Positions 25,303 through 33,757 of a stretch of DNA of 46,404 nt are shown here, piece after piece. A program made the position numbers and the translations under genes. Numbering within the stretch: the first letter of the stretch is position 1; every line of letters begins with the position of its first letter. Origin of the DNA: Ruegeria meonggei (GTDB taxonomy: Bacteria; Pseudomonadota; Alphaproteobacteria; Rhodobacterales; Rhodobacteraceae); the NCBI RefSeq assembly GCF_900172215.1, contig NZ_FWFP01000019.1:1-46404 (forward strand), written 5' to 3'. The notes below the pieces were generated by a model that saw only the letters and a list, made by a program, of their open reading frames with translations, made no database searches and had not been told where the DNA came from.

Positions 25303-26088
25303 CTACGACATTTTGTAATCCGACAGCAGACGGCGTTTTTCAGCTATCGCTTCTCTGCGGTTCCGTTCGATCCCCAGCCTAAAGGACTCTTCGACGAAGT
25401 CAATGTGATCAGTCGCGGCTTTTTCGGCGCGTTGCTCATCGCCGTCAATTACTGCCTGGCCGAGCTCCATATGCTGGTCCAGTAGCTGCTTTCCAGTGCC
25501 GTCAATTGTTTTCAGAAAGTCGCGGTTGTAGAACACACCCTTACGTGTAAGCTCGTAGATCGAAGCCATGATATGGATCAGGGTTGCGTTCTGGCTGGCG
25601 TCGACGATTGCAGAGTGCAGCGCAAAATCCGCTTCTTGAGAAGCTTTGGTATCGTTTTCACGCCAAGCGCGCTCATTCTCGACCAAAATCTCCGCAATCC
25701 TCTCTTGGTCGGCCTTTGTAGCGCGTCGCGCGGCAAGGCGGGCGGCAAAACCTTCCTGTTCACGCCGGTATTCCAAATAATCGAAAAAGGCGGGCTCATG
25801 TCGCTCATAGAGCGCGAGCAGTGCAGGCATCATGGCCTGTCCGGTTAGTGCGGCGACAAAGGTCCCTTCACCATGTTGCGTCGTGACCAGGCCGCGTTCT
25901 TCCAGAACAGACAGGGCTTCGCGCAGTTTCGGGCGCGACACGCGCAACATCTCGGCGAGGTCTCGCTCCGAGGGCAGTTTGCGGCCCTGTTTCAGGACGC
26001 CCGAGGCGATCAGGTCCTCGATCTGAGCCACGACAGCTTGAGCCAGCGATTCGTGGCCGACAGGTTCAAATATCGCTGTGGGGCTCAT
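25303..26088 (-). CDS. FadR/GntR-family repressor of lactate genes (LldR-like)
   Basis: A 261-residue GntR protein of the FadR subfamily. The N-terminal winged helix covers about 12-75 (KLPSERDLAEMLRVSRPKLR, EERGLVTTQHGEGTFV). The all-helical FCD ligand domain covers about 85-235. It retains metal-type histidines in FALHSAIVDAS, DQHMELGQA and TDHIDFVEES. GGAG precedes the start. It is divergent from dctP-dctQM-lldD-dld, and the promoter of that operon holds a perfect TGGTAAA/TTTACCA palindrome, a FadR-family type operator. Most likely it represses the operon until lactate or a related hydroxy acid binds. Confidence 0.88.
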   Translation of the reverse strand: MSPTAIFEPVGHESLAQAVVAQIEDLIASGVLKQGRKLPSERDLAEMLRVSRPKLREALSVLEERGLVTTQHGEGTFVAALTGQAMMPALLALYERHEPAFFDYLEYRREQEGFAARLAARRATKADQERIAEILVENERAWRENDTKASQEADFALHSAIVDASQNATLIHIMASIYELTRKGVFYNRDFLKTIDGTGKQLLDQHMELGQAVIDGDEQRAEKAATDHIDFVEESFRLGIERNRREAIAEKRRLLSDYKMS

Positions 26089-26318
26089 GATTTTGATCTC
26101 CGCTCAATGCCAAAACTAAAGTGTACTGGTAAATAAATATATCCATAGCTGGTCAAAACTCAAGCTACAACGCTCATCAAGAACTTCGAACTTAGCAGCA
26201 TGATATGAATAGATTTAAGTCGATTCTTCTTTTTGGGTCGTCTTCGGGTCATATCCTGAACCTTACTGAATTCTACTTGATTTAGCGCATCATGAATAGC
26301 CAATGGTAAAAAAACTTG

Positions 26319-26352
26319 TTGACTGGATTTGTTTGGTAAAGTTAATTTACCA
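26319..26352 (+). promoter_or_regulatory. Promoter and GntR-type operator of the lactate operon
   Basis: TTGACT (26319-26324) and TTAATT (26342-26347) are 17 bases apart. The perfect palindrome TGGTAAA-GTTAA-TTTACCA (26334-26352) covers the -10 box, so a bound repressor would shut the promoter. Further TGGTAAA half-sites lie at 26304 and, near the repressor's own start, at 26127. Transcript start expected near 26354, leaving a leader of about 70 bases. Confidence 0.78.
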
Positions 26353-26425
26353 CCGGAGCTGTGCTGGAAGAAGCCGCGCCACTGATTGGGGTAAAAGTGC
26401 CCCGACCTACCCTGGAGGAGATTTC

Positions 26426-27475
26426 ATGAAGAAGACCCTGACGAGCCTTGCCGTGGCCGCCAGCCTGCTGGCCGCACCTGCGGTTGCCGCTGACAAGCTA
26501 CTGCTGAAAACCCCGATTGCCTTTTCGACCGAGCTTCCGGGCCTTGGTTCACCGATCCCGCGCGTTGCTGAGCAGCTTGAGCTGATGTCGGGCGGCACTT
26601 TGAAAATGAAAGTGTACGAGCCGGGCAAATTGGTTCCACCGTTTGAAATTCTGGACGCTGTGTCCACCGGCAAGATAAATTCTGGCTACACCACCGCCGG
26701 ATACTGGGCCGGCAAAATCCCGGCCGCACCGCTGTTCTCGGCCGTTCCGTTCGGTCCAGAGGCTGGCGAATACATGGCGTGGCTTTATTACGGCAACGGC
26801 CTGACCCTCTATCAGGAAATGTATGATCAAGCAGGCTACAACGTACACGTTCTGCCCTGCGCTGTTATTGCGCCTGAAACCTCTGGCTGGTTCGCGACCG
26901 AGATCAACTCTCCAGAAGACCTGAATGGCCTAAAGATGCGCTTCTTTGGTCTGGGTGGCAAAGTGATGCAGAAGCTGGGCGTAGCAACTTCGCTGCTGCC
27001 GGGTGGTGAGATCTTCCCCGCGCTGGAAAAAGGCGCCATCGACGCAACCGAGTTTTCGATGCCTGCTATCGACGCGCGCCTGGGTTTCCACAAGCTGGTT
27101 AAATTCAACTACTTCCCCGGTTGGCACCAGCAGGCCACCGTATTCGAACTGTTGATAAATAAGGACGTCTGGAACGAATCCAGCGACCAGCACAAGGCGA
27201 TCATCGAAAGTGCTTGTAAGGCCTCGATGACGGACAGCTTTGCCGAAGGCGAAGCGATCCAGCACGCCGCGCTGCTCGACAATATTGAAAACAACGGTGT
27301 CACCATCAAGCAGTGGTCGCCCGAGATGCTCGACACCTTCCGTGCGACCTGGGAAGAGGTTGCCGCTGAAGAGGCTGCCAATGACGCCTTCTTCGCACAA
27401 GTTCTGGACGACATGAACGAATTCCGTGACGGCTATGGTCTCTGGAAGACGAACGCGTTCCTCCCGCGTCAGTAA
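26426..27475 (+). CDS. TRAP transporter periplasmic binding protein (DctP family)
   Basis: ATG 26426 has GGAGGAG at ideal distance. An upstream in-frame ATG at 26303 lies in the promoter and is rejected. The 349-residue product has a signal peptide (MKKTLTSLAVAASLLAAPAV, cleavage AVA-AD). The mature protein has the DctP family's conserved segment NGLKMRFFGLGGKVMQKLG, whose arginine contacts the substrate carboxylate, then ATEFSMPAIDARLGF. It resembles the TakP / lactate-binding subgroup. With the lactate dehydrogenases downstream, lactate or a related 2-hydroxy or 2-oxo acid is the likely ligand. A hairpin terminator after the gene should let it be made in excess of the permease. Confidence 0.92.
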   Translation: MKKTLTSLAVAASLLAAPAVAADKLLLKTPIAFSTELPGLGSPIPRVAEQLELMSGGTLKMKVYEPGKLVPPFEILDAVSTGKINSGYTTAGYWAGKIPAAPLFSAVPFGPEAGEYMAWLYYGNGLTLYQEMYDQAGYNVHVLPCAVIAPETSGWFATEINSPEDLNGLKMRFFGLGGKVMQKLGVATSLLPGGEIFPALEKGAIDATEFSMPAIDARLGFHKLVKFNYFPGWHQQATVFELLINKDVWNESSDQHKAIIESACKASMTDSFAEGEAIQHAALLDNIENNGVTIKQWSPEMLDTFRATWEEVAAEEAANDAFFAQVLDDMNEFRDGYGLWKTNAFLPRQ

Positions 27476-27491
27476 ACTCCCTTGCTGACGT

Positions 27492-27522
27492 AACCGGGGC
27501 GGCGTCATCCGCCGCTCCGGTT
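27492..27522 (+). terminator. Attenuating hairpin terminator after dctP
   Basis: AACCGGGGCGGCG (27492-27504) and CGCCGCTCCGGTT (27510-27522) form a 13-bp stem with one G-U pair and a 5-base loop. A T-rich CTTATTTCC follows. It lies between the binding-protein gene and the permease gene of one operon and probably terminates part of the transcripts. Confidence 0.75.
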
Positions 27523-27593
27523 CTTATTTCCTGATCTTCGGAATTTCTAACTTTTCACTGCTCGTGTGCCGGGCAGCTGAGCGAGGAATGACC

Positions 27594-29657
27594 ATGACCA
27601 CGCAAAATAAACTTACCGATCCGGTCGAAGCCTATGAAGGCATCCTGGAACACCCCGAAACCGACCGTCAGGGAATTGCCGTTGCCATCGACGCAAGCGT
27701 TAAGGCTGTTGGTCATGTGGTTATGTGGGCAAATGTCCTGCTGATGGGAGCGATCTTTACCCAGGTCGCACTGCGGTACTTGCTGAGCCAGAACTATCCC
27801 AAACTGGATGAGATCCAATGGCATTTCTACGGCATTGTCACGATGATCGGCATCTCTTATGCGCTGATCACCGACAGCCACGTGCGGGTGGATGTGCTGC
27901 ATATGCAGTTGTCTCGCCGGGCTCAGAGGGTCATTGAAGTGATAGGCATCCTGACCCTGCTGACCCCGTTCATCTATCTGATGATCGATCAGGGGTATGA
28001 CTATTTCTATGAAAGCTTGCGCGTTAACGAGCGTTCGGACAGTCCCACTGGTCTGCCGGCTCGTTGGGCGCTCAAAGCGGTTATTCCGATCAGCTTTGTC
28101 TTGCTCGCGCTGGCCGCCTTGGCCCGATTGATCCATGACGGGCATGCGTTGCTTTACGGGCCGGCGTCCGAGCGTGAAGGCGCGCCATTGCGACGTATTC
28201 TGTTGGTGCTGGCTGTGTTCGCCGCAGTTTGTGTTGGACTGGCTTTCCTCGTCGAAACAACCGAGGAAAAGCTGGTTATCGCAATGTTCCTGACTTTCAT
28301 CGCATTGCTGTTCACCGGCTACCCGGTGGCCTGGGTTCTGGCAGGTGTCGGCGTGGGATACTGTGGGTTGGCCTATCTGTTCGACAACGACCTGATGTTG
28401 TGGACCGGGTTGGAGAGCACCTTTACCGGGCTGGACTATTTGACCCTGGGAGCGGTGGTGAACCGTGTCTATGCGACCATGTCCAACGCGGTTTTAGTGG
28501 CTTTGCCGATGTTCATCTTCATGGGTCTGATGCTGGATGAAAGCGGCGTGGCCGAGCGTCTGATGACTTCGATGCAGCGTCTGTTCGGCACTGTACGCGG
28601 CGGTCTGGCAATTACCGTGACGCTGATTGGGATTATTCTGGCGGCCTCAACCGGTATCATTGGTGCGTCCGTGGTGTTGTTGGGGGTTCTGTCGCTGCCG
28701 TCGATGATGCAGCAGAAGTACCAGCCGACACTGGCAGCTGGCGTGGTTTCGGCCTCTGGCACGCTCGGCATCCTGATACCGCCGTCGATCATGCTGGTGA
28801 TCATGGCCGATCAGATGGCATTGTCGGTCGGAGACCTTTTCATGGCAGCTGTCTTCCCCGGTGTAATCATCGGCGGGTTGTATCTGACCTACATTTTCAT
28901 CTTTTCACTGGTAAATCGCGACGCGGCCCCTGTGCCCGAAGGTGCCAAAGCCCCCGACTGGGCCGCCGTTAAAGATGTGCTGATCGCCGTCATTCCGACG
29001 CTTATCCTGATCCTTGCCGTACTGGGCTCGATCTTCGCAGGCTTGACCACACCGACCGAGGCCTCTGGCATCGGTGCCTTGGGCGCGACGCTGCTCGCAT
29101 TGGGATATCGCAAACTGACCTTCCACAAGCTGTGGAACGTGCTGGTGTCGACCTTCAACACCACCGCCTATATCTTTGCGATCTTCCTTGGCGCGACTGT
29201 CTTTTCTTACGTCCTGCGTGAACTTGGTGGCGATGAGTTGATCGAGCATGTTGTTCAATCCACTGGGTTTGGCGCAAATGGCACCATCCTCTTCATCCTG
29301 TTCATCGTCTTCCTTCTTGGATTTGTGCTGGATTGGATCGAGATCACGCTGATCGTTCTGCCGCTGATGCGTCCTATCGTGAATGGGCTGGGTATCGATA
29401 TCCCTGGCTTTGGCGTTCTGGATGAACCTGCGCTGGTGTGGTTCGTGATCTTGGTTGCAGTGACGCTGCAAACCAGCTTCCTGACACCGCCCGTTGGCTT
29501 TGCGCTGTTCTATCTGAAAGGCGTCTGCCCGCCCGAAATCAAGCTAATGCACATCTATAAAGGCATTATCCCCTTCGTTCTGCTGCAGCTGACCGGTCTG
29601 GCGCTGGTCTTCCTGTGGCCAACTCTTGCCACTTGGTTGCCCTCGGTCGCCTATTAA
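27594..29657 (+). CDS. Fused TRAP transporter permease DctQM
   Basis: I choose ATG 27594, as GAGG is 7 bases ahead. The ATG at 27588 is too close to that site. The 687-residue product joins both membrane subunits. Residues about 35-190 are the four-helix DctQ part, with the YALITDSHVRVDVL motif. Residues about 200-685 are the large DctM part of about twelve helices, with the family motifs LFTGYPVAW and TGIIGASVVLLG. It imports the substrate bound by the DctP protein using an ion gradient. Fusion of Q and M is known in TRAP systems. Followed by lldD after 13 bases. Confidence 0.93.
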   Translation: MTTQNKLTDPVEAYEGILEHPETDRQGIAVAIDASVKAVGHVVMWANVLLMGAIFTQVALRYLLSQNYPKLDEIQWHFYGIVTMIGISYALITDSHVRVDVLHMQLSRRAQRVIEVIGILTLLTPFIYLMIDQGYDYFYESLRVNERSDSPTGLPARWALKAVIPISFVLLALAALARLIHDGHALLYGPASEREGAPLRRILLVLAVFAAVCVGLAFLVETTEEKLVIAMFLTFIALLFTGYPVAWVLAGVGVGYCGLAYLFDNDLMLWTGLESTFTGLDYLTLGAVVNRVYATMSNAVLVALPMFIFMGLMLDESGVAERLMTSMQRLFGTVRGGLAITVTLIGIILAASTGIIGASVVLLGVLSLPSMMQQKYQPTLAAGVVSASGTLGILIPPSIMLVIMADQMALSVGDLFMAAVFPGVIIGGLYLTYIFIFSLVNRDAAPVPEGAKAPDWAAVKDVLIAVIPTLILILAVLGSIFAGLTTPTEASGIGALGATLLALGYRKLTFHKLWNVLVSTFNTTAYIFAIFLGATVFSYVLRELGGDELIEHVVQSTGFGANGTILFILFIVFLLGFVLDWIEITLIVLPLMRPIVNGLGIDIPGFGVLDEPALVWFVILVAVTLQTSFLTPPVGFALFYLKGVCPPEIKLMHIYKGIIPFVLLQLTGLALVFLWPTLATWLPSVAY

Positions 29658-29670
29658 AGGAGCTTTCTCG

Positions 29671-30855
29671 ATGCGTCTGAGCCAATGTCATAACTTCCAC
29701 GACTTCCGGCTGCTGGCCAGGAAACGGCTACCGGGTCCCATTTTTAACTACATCGATGGTGGCGCTGATGACGAAGTGACATACCGCGAAAATACCAACG
29801 CGTTTGATCGCTGCGATCTGCTGCCTTCGGTTCTTCGCGGTGTGTCAGAAGTGGATATGTCTGTCACGGTGATGGGGCAAAAGCTGGACATGCCCGTCTA
29901 TTGCTCGCCCACCGCCTTGCAGCGCTTGTTCCACCATCAGGGAGAGCGAGCTGTTGCCGCTGCGGCCGAAAAATACGGCACCATGTTCGGCGTGTCCTCG
30001 TTGGGTACCGTGTCGTTGGAAGAGCTGCGACAAAAGCATGAGAACCCGCAGGTATATCAATTCTATTTCCACAAAGATCGCGGCTTGAACACCGCCATGA
30101 TGCAACGCGCCAAAGAGGCGGGGGTCGAAGTGATGATGCTGACGGTGGACTCAATCACCGGAGGCAACCGCGAACGCGACCTGCGGACCGGGTTTTCGAT
30201 CCCCTTCCGTCTGACGCTGGGGGGTATGATCCAGTTCGCGATCAAGCCGAAGTGGGGGATCAACTACGTTACACATGAGAGGTTCCGTCTGCCTCAGTTG
30301 GAAGAACACGTGGATATGGGTGGAGGCGCCAGTTCTATCGGCGGGTATTTCACCGATATGCTTGACCCGTCGATGACCTGGGGTGACGTGGCCCAGATGG
30401 TGCGCGATTGGGATGGTCAATTCTGCCTGAAGGGGATCATGACCGTCGAAGACGCCCGCCGCGCGACCGAGATCGGATGTACCGGGATTATCCTGTCAAA
30501 CCATGGTGGTCGTCAGCTGGACGGCTCACGCACGCCTTTCGACCAACTGGCTGAGATTGTCGATGCGGTCGGTGACAAGCTGGATGTAATGATGGACAGC
30601 GGTATCCAGCGCGGAACCCATGTGTTGAAGGCGCTATCGCTCGGGGCCAAGGCCGTTGGGGTAGGGCGCCACTATCTGTATCCGCTTGCCGCTGCAGGGC
30701 AGGCAGGGGTTGAACGTGCGCTGGGATTGATGCGTGCTGAGATCGAACGCGATATGAAGCTGATGGGTGTGACCCGTATCGATCAGCTGAACCGCAGCAA
30801 TATCCGGTTTCGGGACACCGCACCCAATATCAGACAACAAAGGGATGCGGCATGA
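29671..30855 (+). CDS. lldD: L-lactate dehydrogenase, FMN-dependent (alpha-hydroxy-acid oxidase family)
   Basis: A 394-residue FMN-dependent enzyme of the (S)-2-hydroxy-acid oxidase family, close to the 396 residues of Escherichia coli LldD. AAAGGAG precedes ATG 29671. Key motifs: NYIDGGADDE (flavin and substrate tyrosine), QFYFHKDR, and SNHGGRQLDGSRTPFD with the catalytic histidine and substrate arginine. The phosphate-binding MDSGIQRGTHVLKAL stretch follows. It oxidises L-lactate to pyruvate and passes electrons to quinone at the inner membrane. It overlaps dld by ATGA. A related substrate such as glycolate or mandelate cannot be excluded, but the partner genes favour lactate. Confidence 0.9.
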   Translation: MRLSQCHNFHDFRLLARKRLPGPIFNYIDGGADDEVTYRENTNAFDRCDLLPSVLRGVSEVDMSVTVMGQKLDMPVYCSPTALQRLFHHQGERAVAAAAEKYGTMFGVSSLGTVSLEELRQKHENPQVYQFYFHKDRGLNTAMMQRAKEAGVEVMMLTVDSITGGNRERDLRTGFSIPFRLTLGGMIQFAIKPKWGINYVTHERFRLPQLEEHVDMGGGASSIGGYFTDMLDPSMTWGDVAQMVRDWDGQFCLKGIMTVEDARRATEIGCTGIILSNHGGRQLDGSRTPFDQLAEIVDAVGDKLDVMMDSGIQRGTHVLKALSLGAKAVGVGRHYLYPLAAAGQAGVERALGLMRAEIERDMKLMGVTRIDQLNRSNIRFRDTAPNIRQQRDAA

Positions 30856-32555
30856 CGAATGAGGATCTGATCCGAACCTTCCGTTCCATCGTCGGTGCTA
30901 GGCACGTTCTGACCGGCGAACGCGCAACAGAGCGTTTTTGCCGGGGTTTTCGCTCGGGCCAGGGCGAGGCTTTGTGCGTTATTCAGCCCGGTACGCTGCT
31001 GGAACAATGGAAAGTACTGCAGGCTTGCGTTGCGGCAGACAAGATCGTCATCATGCAAGCGGCCAACACCAGCCTGACCGAAGGCTCGACGCCATCGGGC
31101 CGATATGACCGAGATGTGGTGCTGATTAATACCCGCCGGATGGATACCTTAGTTCCGTTGAATGACGGCGCGCAGATTGTCAGCTTTCCGGGGGCCACAT
31201 TGTTTGCTTTGGAAAAACTGCTGGCTCCGCTGGGGCGCGAGCCGCATTCGGTTATAGGCTCGTCGTGCATCGGGGCGTCCATTGTTGGTGGTGTGTGCAA
31301 CAACTCGGGCGGCTCTCTTGTTGAGCGTGGACCGGTTTACACCGAGCTATCGGTCTATGCCCGGATTACCGAAAAAGGCGATTTGGAATTGGTCAATCAT
31401 CTGGGCATTGACCTGGGCGAGACGCCCGAGGAAATTCTGGCCAATCTAGACTCCGGCACATTCGACCGGACACCGGAACACACCAACAAACGCGCCTCGG
31501 CCAGCGACTATGCGCAAATCGTGCGCGATGTGGACGCTGAAACGCCGGCGCGGTTCAACGCGGACAAAGCAAAGCTATATGAATCCGCCGGGTCCGCGGG
31601 AAAGCTGGCGGTGTTTGCTGTGCGCCTTGATACCTTTCCCAAGAACGACGCTGAGAAGGTGTTTTATATCGGCACCAACGATCCGGGTGATCTGGCCGCC
31701 CTACGCCACTACATTCTGTCCGAGTTTAAGGATTTGCCGGTTTCTGCGGAATACATGCACCGCGACGTGTTCGATATTACCGCGCGCTATGGCAAGGACA
31801 CGGTCGTGATGATCGATAAGCTGGGCACGGACCGCCTGCCGATGTTCTTTGCCATTAAAGGGGCAGTGGATGCATGGCTGCGCCGCGTTCCGTTCCTGAG
31901 CAGTATTACTGACCGCTTCATGCAAATGGCCGTCGCGCTATGGCCGCGTGTTCTGCCGAAACGGATGCTGGAATTCCGTGACCGTTTTGAACATCACCTG
32001 ATCCTCAAAATGAAGGGCGGCGGGATCAATGAAGCTGCTAAATGGTTGCCCGGCTTTTTGAAGGATCGCGATGCCGATTTCTTTGAATGCACAGCGCGTG
32101 AGGCCAAGATAGCCGGCCTTCATCGGTTCGCCGCTGCGGGGGCTGCCGTGCGCTACATGGCCATCCACGCAGATGAGGTTGAGGACATCATCGCATTGGA
32201 CGTCGCCCTGCGTCGAAATGATCAGGATTGGCTGGAAAATCTACCGCCCGAGATCGGTGATCAACTCGTCCATAAGCTTTACTATGGGCATTTCCTGTGC
32301 CACGTGATGCATCAGGATTATGTTGTCCGAAAAGATGCAGATCCAAAGGCACTGAAGGTAGCGATGCTCAAACTGTTTGATGAGCGGGGTGCGGAATACC
32401 CCGCTGAGCACAATGTGGGCCACCTATATGCGGCGAAACCCGATTTGGCGGAACATTACCGATGTTGCGATCCGACCAATTCCTTCAACCCAGGAATTGG
32501 AAAGATGTCAAAGGCCCGAAACTATGCCGGGGCCACGCCCAAACAGCCGACCTAA
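30852..32555 (+). CDS. dld: Quinone-dependent D-lactate dehydrogenase
   Basis: A 567-residue FAD enzyme, close in length to Escherichia coli Dld (571). The N-terminal FAD-binding (PCMH-type) domain contains IMQAANTSLTEGSTPSG and GSSCIGASIVGGVCNNSGGS. The C-terminal half is the membrane-associated domain peculiar to Dld, including FEHHLILKMKGGGINEA and the late GTHNVGHLY-like segment AEHNVGHLY. It oxidises D-lactate to pyruvate at the cytoplasmic membrane. It starts inside the lldD stop (ATGA). The operon can therefore use both lactate isomers without a racemase. No terminator was recognised after it. Confidence 0.92.
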   Translation: MTNEDLIRTFRSIVGARHVLTGERATERFCRGFRSGQGEALCVIQPGTLLEQWKVLQACVAADKIVIMQAANTSLTEGSTPSGRYDRDVVLINTRRMDTLVPLNDGAQIVSFPGATLFALEKLLAPLGREPHSVIGSSCIGASIVGGVCNNSGGSLVERGPVYTELSVYARITEKGDLELVNHLGIDLGETPEEILANLDSGTFDRTPEHTNKRASASDYAQIVRDVDAETPARFNADKAKLYESAGSAGKLAVFAVRLDTFPKNDAEKVFYIGTNDPGDLAALRHYILSEFKDLPVSAEYMHRDVFDITARYGKDTVVMIDKLGTDRLPMFFAIKGAVDAWLRRVPFLSSITDRFMQMAVALWPRVLPKRMLEFRDRFEHHLILKMKGGGINEAAKWLPGFLKDRDADFFECTAREAKIAGLHRFAAAGAAVRYMAIHADEVEDIIALDVALRRNDQDWLENLPPEIGDQLVHKLYYGHFLCHVMHQDYVVRKDADPKALKVAMLKLFDERGAEYPAEHNVGHLYAAKPDLAEHYRCCDPTNSFNPGIGKMSKARNYAGATPKQPT

Positions 32556-32696
32556 ATTGGAGCTCACTCAATGTGGTTTTGAAGGTGTACACGCCCCCGC
32601 TGGCCTCGATGTGCCATTGTGGGTTTGCAAACAGCCTGAATGGAGCCGTCTATGGAAGAGATTAGCATGATTGGCCTGGATTTTCCCTGCAGGCCG

Positions 32697-32797
32697 TTTG
32701 TTCGCTCAGTTCCTGAGCTTGCGCGTGCAGCGAATGTCGGGAAAGTGGGCTGCGACTGCAGCAACTTGACGGTCGGTTCAATGTCCGGATTGGGCCG
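32697..32797 (+). repeat. Dispersed intergenic repeat, copy 6
   Basis: TTTGTTCGC at 32697, GTGCAGCGAATGTCGGGAAA from 32726, GGGCTGCGACTGCAGCA, and the right end CCGGATTGGGCCG ending at 32797. The left part is shorter than in other copies. It lies in the 409-base gap between dld and rpsU. The rest of that gap (32556-32696, 32798-32940) holds no recognised gene and probably the rpsU promoter. Confidence 0.75.
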
Positions 32798-32946
32798 TGT
32801 GCGAATTCAATGTCATCTAGCCTAAATGGCCGATGCTGTGAGCATGACGATTACCTCCGACCCCACCTGCAACCGGTATGCTGTACAATCTAGGACAAGA
32901 TCGCTATTCAGCCTGTTCCTGCAAATCATTGCAAACTTCAGACTAG

Positions 32947-32964
32947 AAAGGTGGTGTAAACCAC
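32947..32964 (+). promoter_or_regulatory. rpsU leader hairpin over the ribosome-binding site
   Basis: GTGGT (32951-32955) pairs perfectly with ACCAC (32960-32964) around a GTAA loop, a GNRA tetraloop in RNA. The stem ends directly at the rpsU ATG, and its left arm takes up part of the Shine-Dalgarno AAAGGTGG (32947-32954). The hairpin should either hide the site or bring a distant AAAGG closer to the start codon. It is a candidate for translational feedback. Confidence 0.55.
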
Positions 32965-33165
32965 ATGCAGGTTAGTGTTCGCGAAAACAATGTTGATCAG
33001 GCCCTTCGGGTTCTTAAGAAAAAGCTCCAGAAGGAAGGCGTTTTCCGTGAAATGAAGCTCAAGCAACATTTCGAGAAACCGTCCGAGAAAAACGCGCGCC
33101 AGAAAGCTGAAGCGATCCGCCGCGCCAGAAAGCTGGCACGCAAGAAGTTGGAACGCGAAGGATGA
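32965..33165 (+). CDS. rpsU: 30S ribosomal protein S21
   Basis: A 66-residue highly basic protein: MQVSVRENNVDQALRVLKKK at the start, then the conserved helix with RRARKLARKK at the end, as in bacterial S21 (usually 66-71 residues). S21 binds the platform of the small ribosomal subunit near the anti-Shine-Dalgarno. It is a stand-alone gene here, with its own terminator at 33195 and a structured leader. Its own Shine-Dalgarno lies partly in a hairpin, notable for a protein that itself acts at that step. Housekeeping gene within otherwise accessory surroundings. Confidence 0.97.
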   Translation: MQVSVRENNVDQALRVLKKKLQKEGVFREMKLKQHFEKPSEKNARQKAEAIRRARKLARKKLEREG

Positions 33166-33194
33166 TGTAATCATTCCTCGATGCTGAAAAACAA

Positions 33195-33225
33195 CCCCCG
33201 TTGTCCGATGGCAGCGGGGGTTTTT
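33195..33225 (+). terminator. Intrinsic terminator of rpsU
   Basis: CCCCCGTTG (33195-33203) pairs with CAGCGGGGG (33212-33220), with one G-U pair and an 8-base loop, and TTTTT follows at 33221-33225. A run of A before the stem means it could also act on the minus strand. The strongest terminator in the window. Confidence 0.92.
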
Positions 33226-33236
33226 CCGAACGCCTC

Positions 33237-33719
33237 ATGGGCATGAAGGACGAGGTTTGGCTGCGGCATGCGAACTCTTGGTCCGTTTGGACCCGTGTGT
33301 TGACACCCCTGCCGCTTCTGGCGTTGGCAATCTGGAGCAGAGCTTGGATTGGTTATTGGGCATGGCTTGCGGTCGGCGTCGTTCTTGTCTGGATATGGAT
33401 CAACCCACGCGCTTTTTCGCGGCCGGAGTCTTTCGACAGTTGGTCCGCACAGGGTGTTCTTGGCGAGCGTGTCTGGCTGCGGCACCGCGAAAAAGTTGCG
33501 GAACATCATAAGCGCGTCGCAAATACGGTCGCCGTTGCCAGCGGCGTTGGTCTCTTGCCGTTTGCCTATGGTCTGTGGGCATTCGACTTAGGGTTCACTT
33601 GCCTCGGCATAGTTGTGATCTCGGGCGGCAAGATGTGGTTTGTAGACCGCATGGCCTGGGTTTGGGGCGACTTCCTGCGCGACGGCGGAACTATTGAAGA
33701 TCTGACGGTTGGCAGTTGA
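33237..33719 (+). CDS. DUF6653-like membrane protein
   Basis: A 160-residue protein from ATG 33237 (or 33243). No good ribosome-binding site is seen, and the frame upstream lies in the rpsU terminator. It has four hydrophobic segments, two and two: LTPLPLLALAIWS, GYWAWLAVGVVLVWIWIN, VASGVGLLPFAYGLWAFDL and FTCLGIVVISGGK. A polar middle region (FDSWSAQGVLGERVWLRHRE) separates the pairs. The WINPRAF and KMWFVDRMAWVW motifs fit my memory of the DUF6653 family. Function unknown. An alpha/beta hydrolase follows 38 bases later and may be co-transcribed. Confidence 0.72.
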   Translation: MGMKDEVWLRHANSWSVWTRVLTPLPLLALAIWSRAWIGYWAWLAVGVVLVWIWINPRAFSRPESFDSWSAQGVLGERVWLRHREKVAEHHKRVANTVAVASGVGLLPFAYGLWAFDLGFTCLGIVVISGGKMWFVDRMAWVWGDFLRDGGTIEDLTVGS

Positions 33720-33757
33720 TCTGTGGCGCCACATTTAAACCACTCGGGAATACGATC

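Noticed and set aside
33201..33236. Extended start of the DUF6653-like gene at TTG 33201
   Set aside because: This start lies inside the rpsU terminator hairpin and has no ribosome-binding site.
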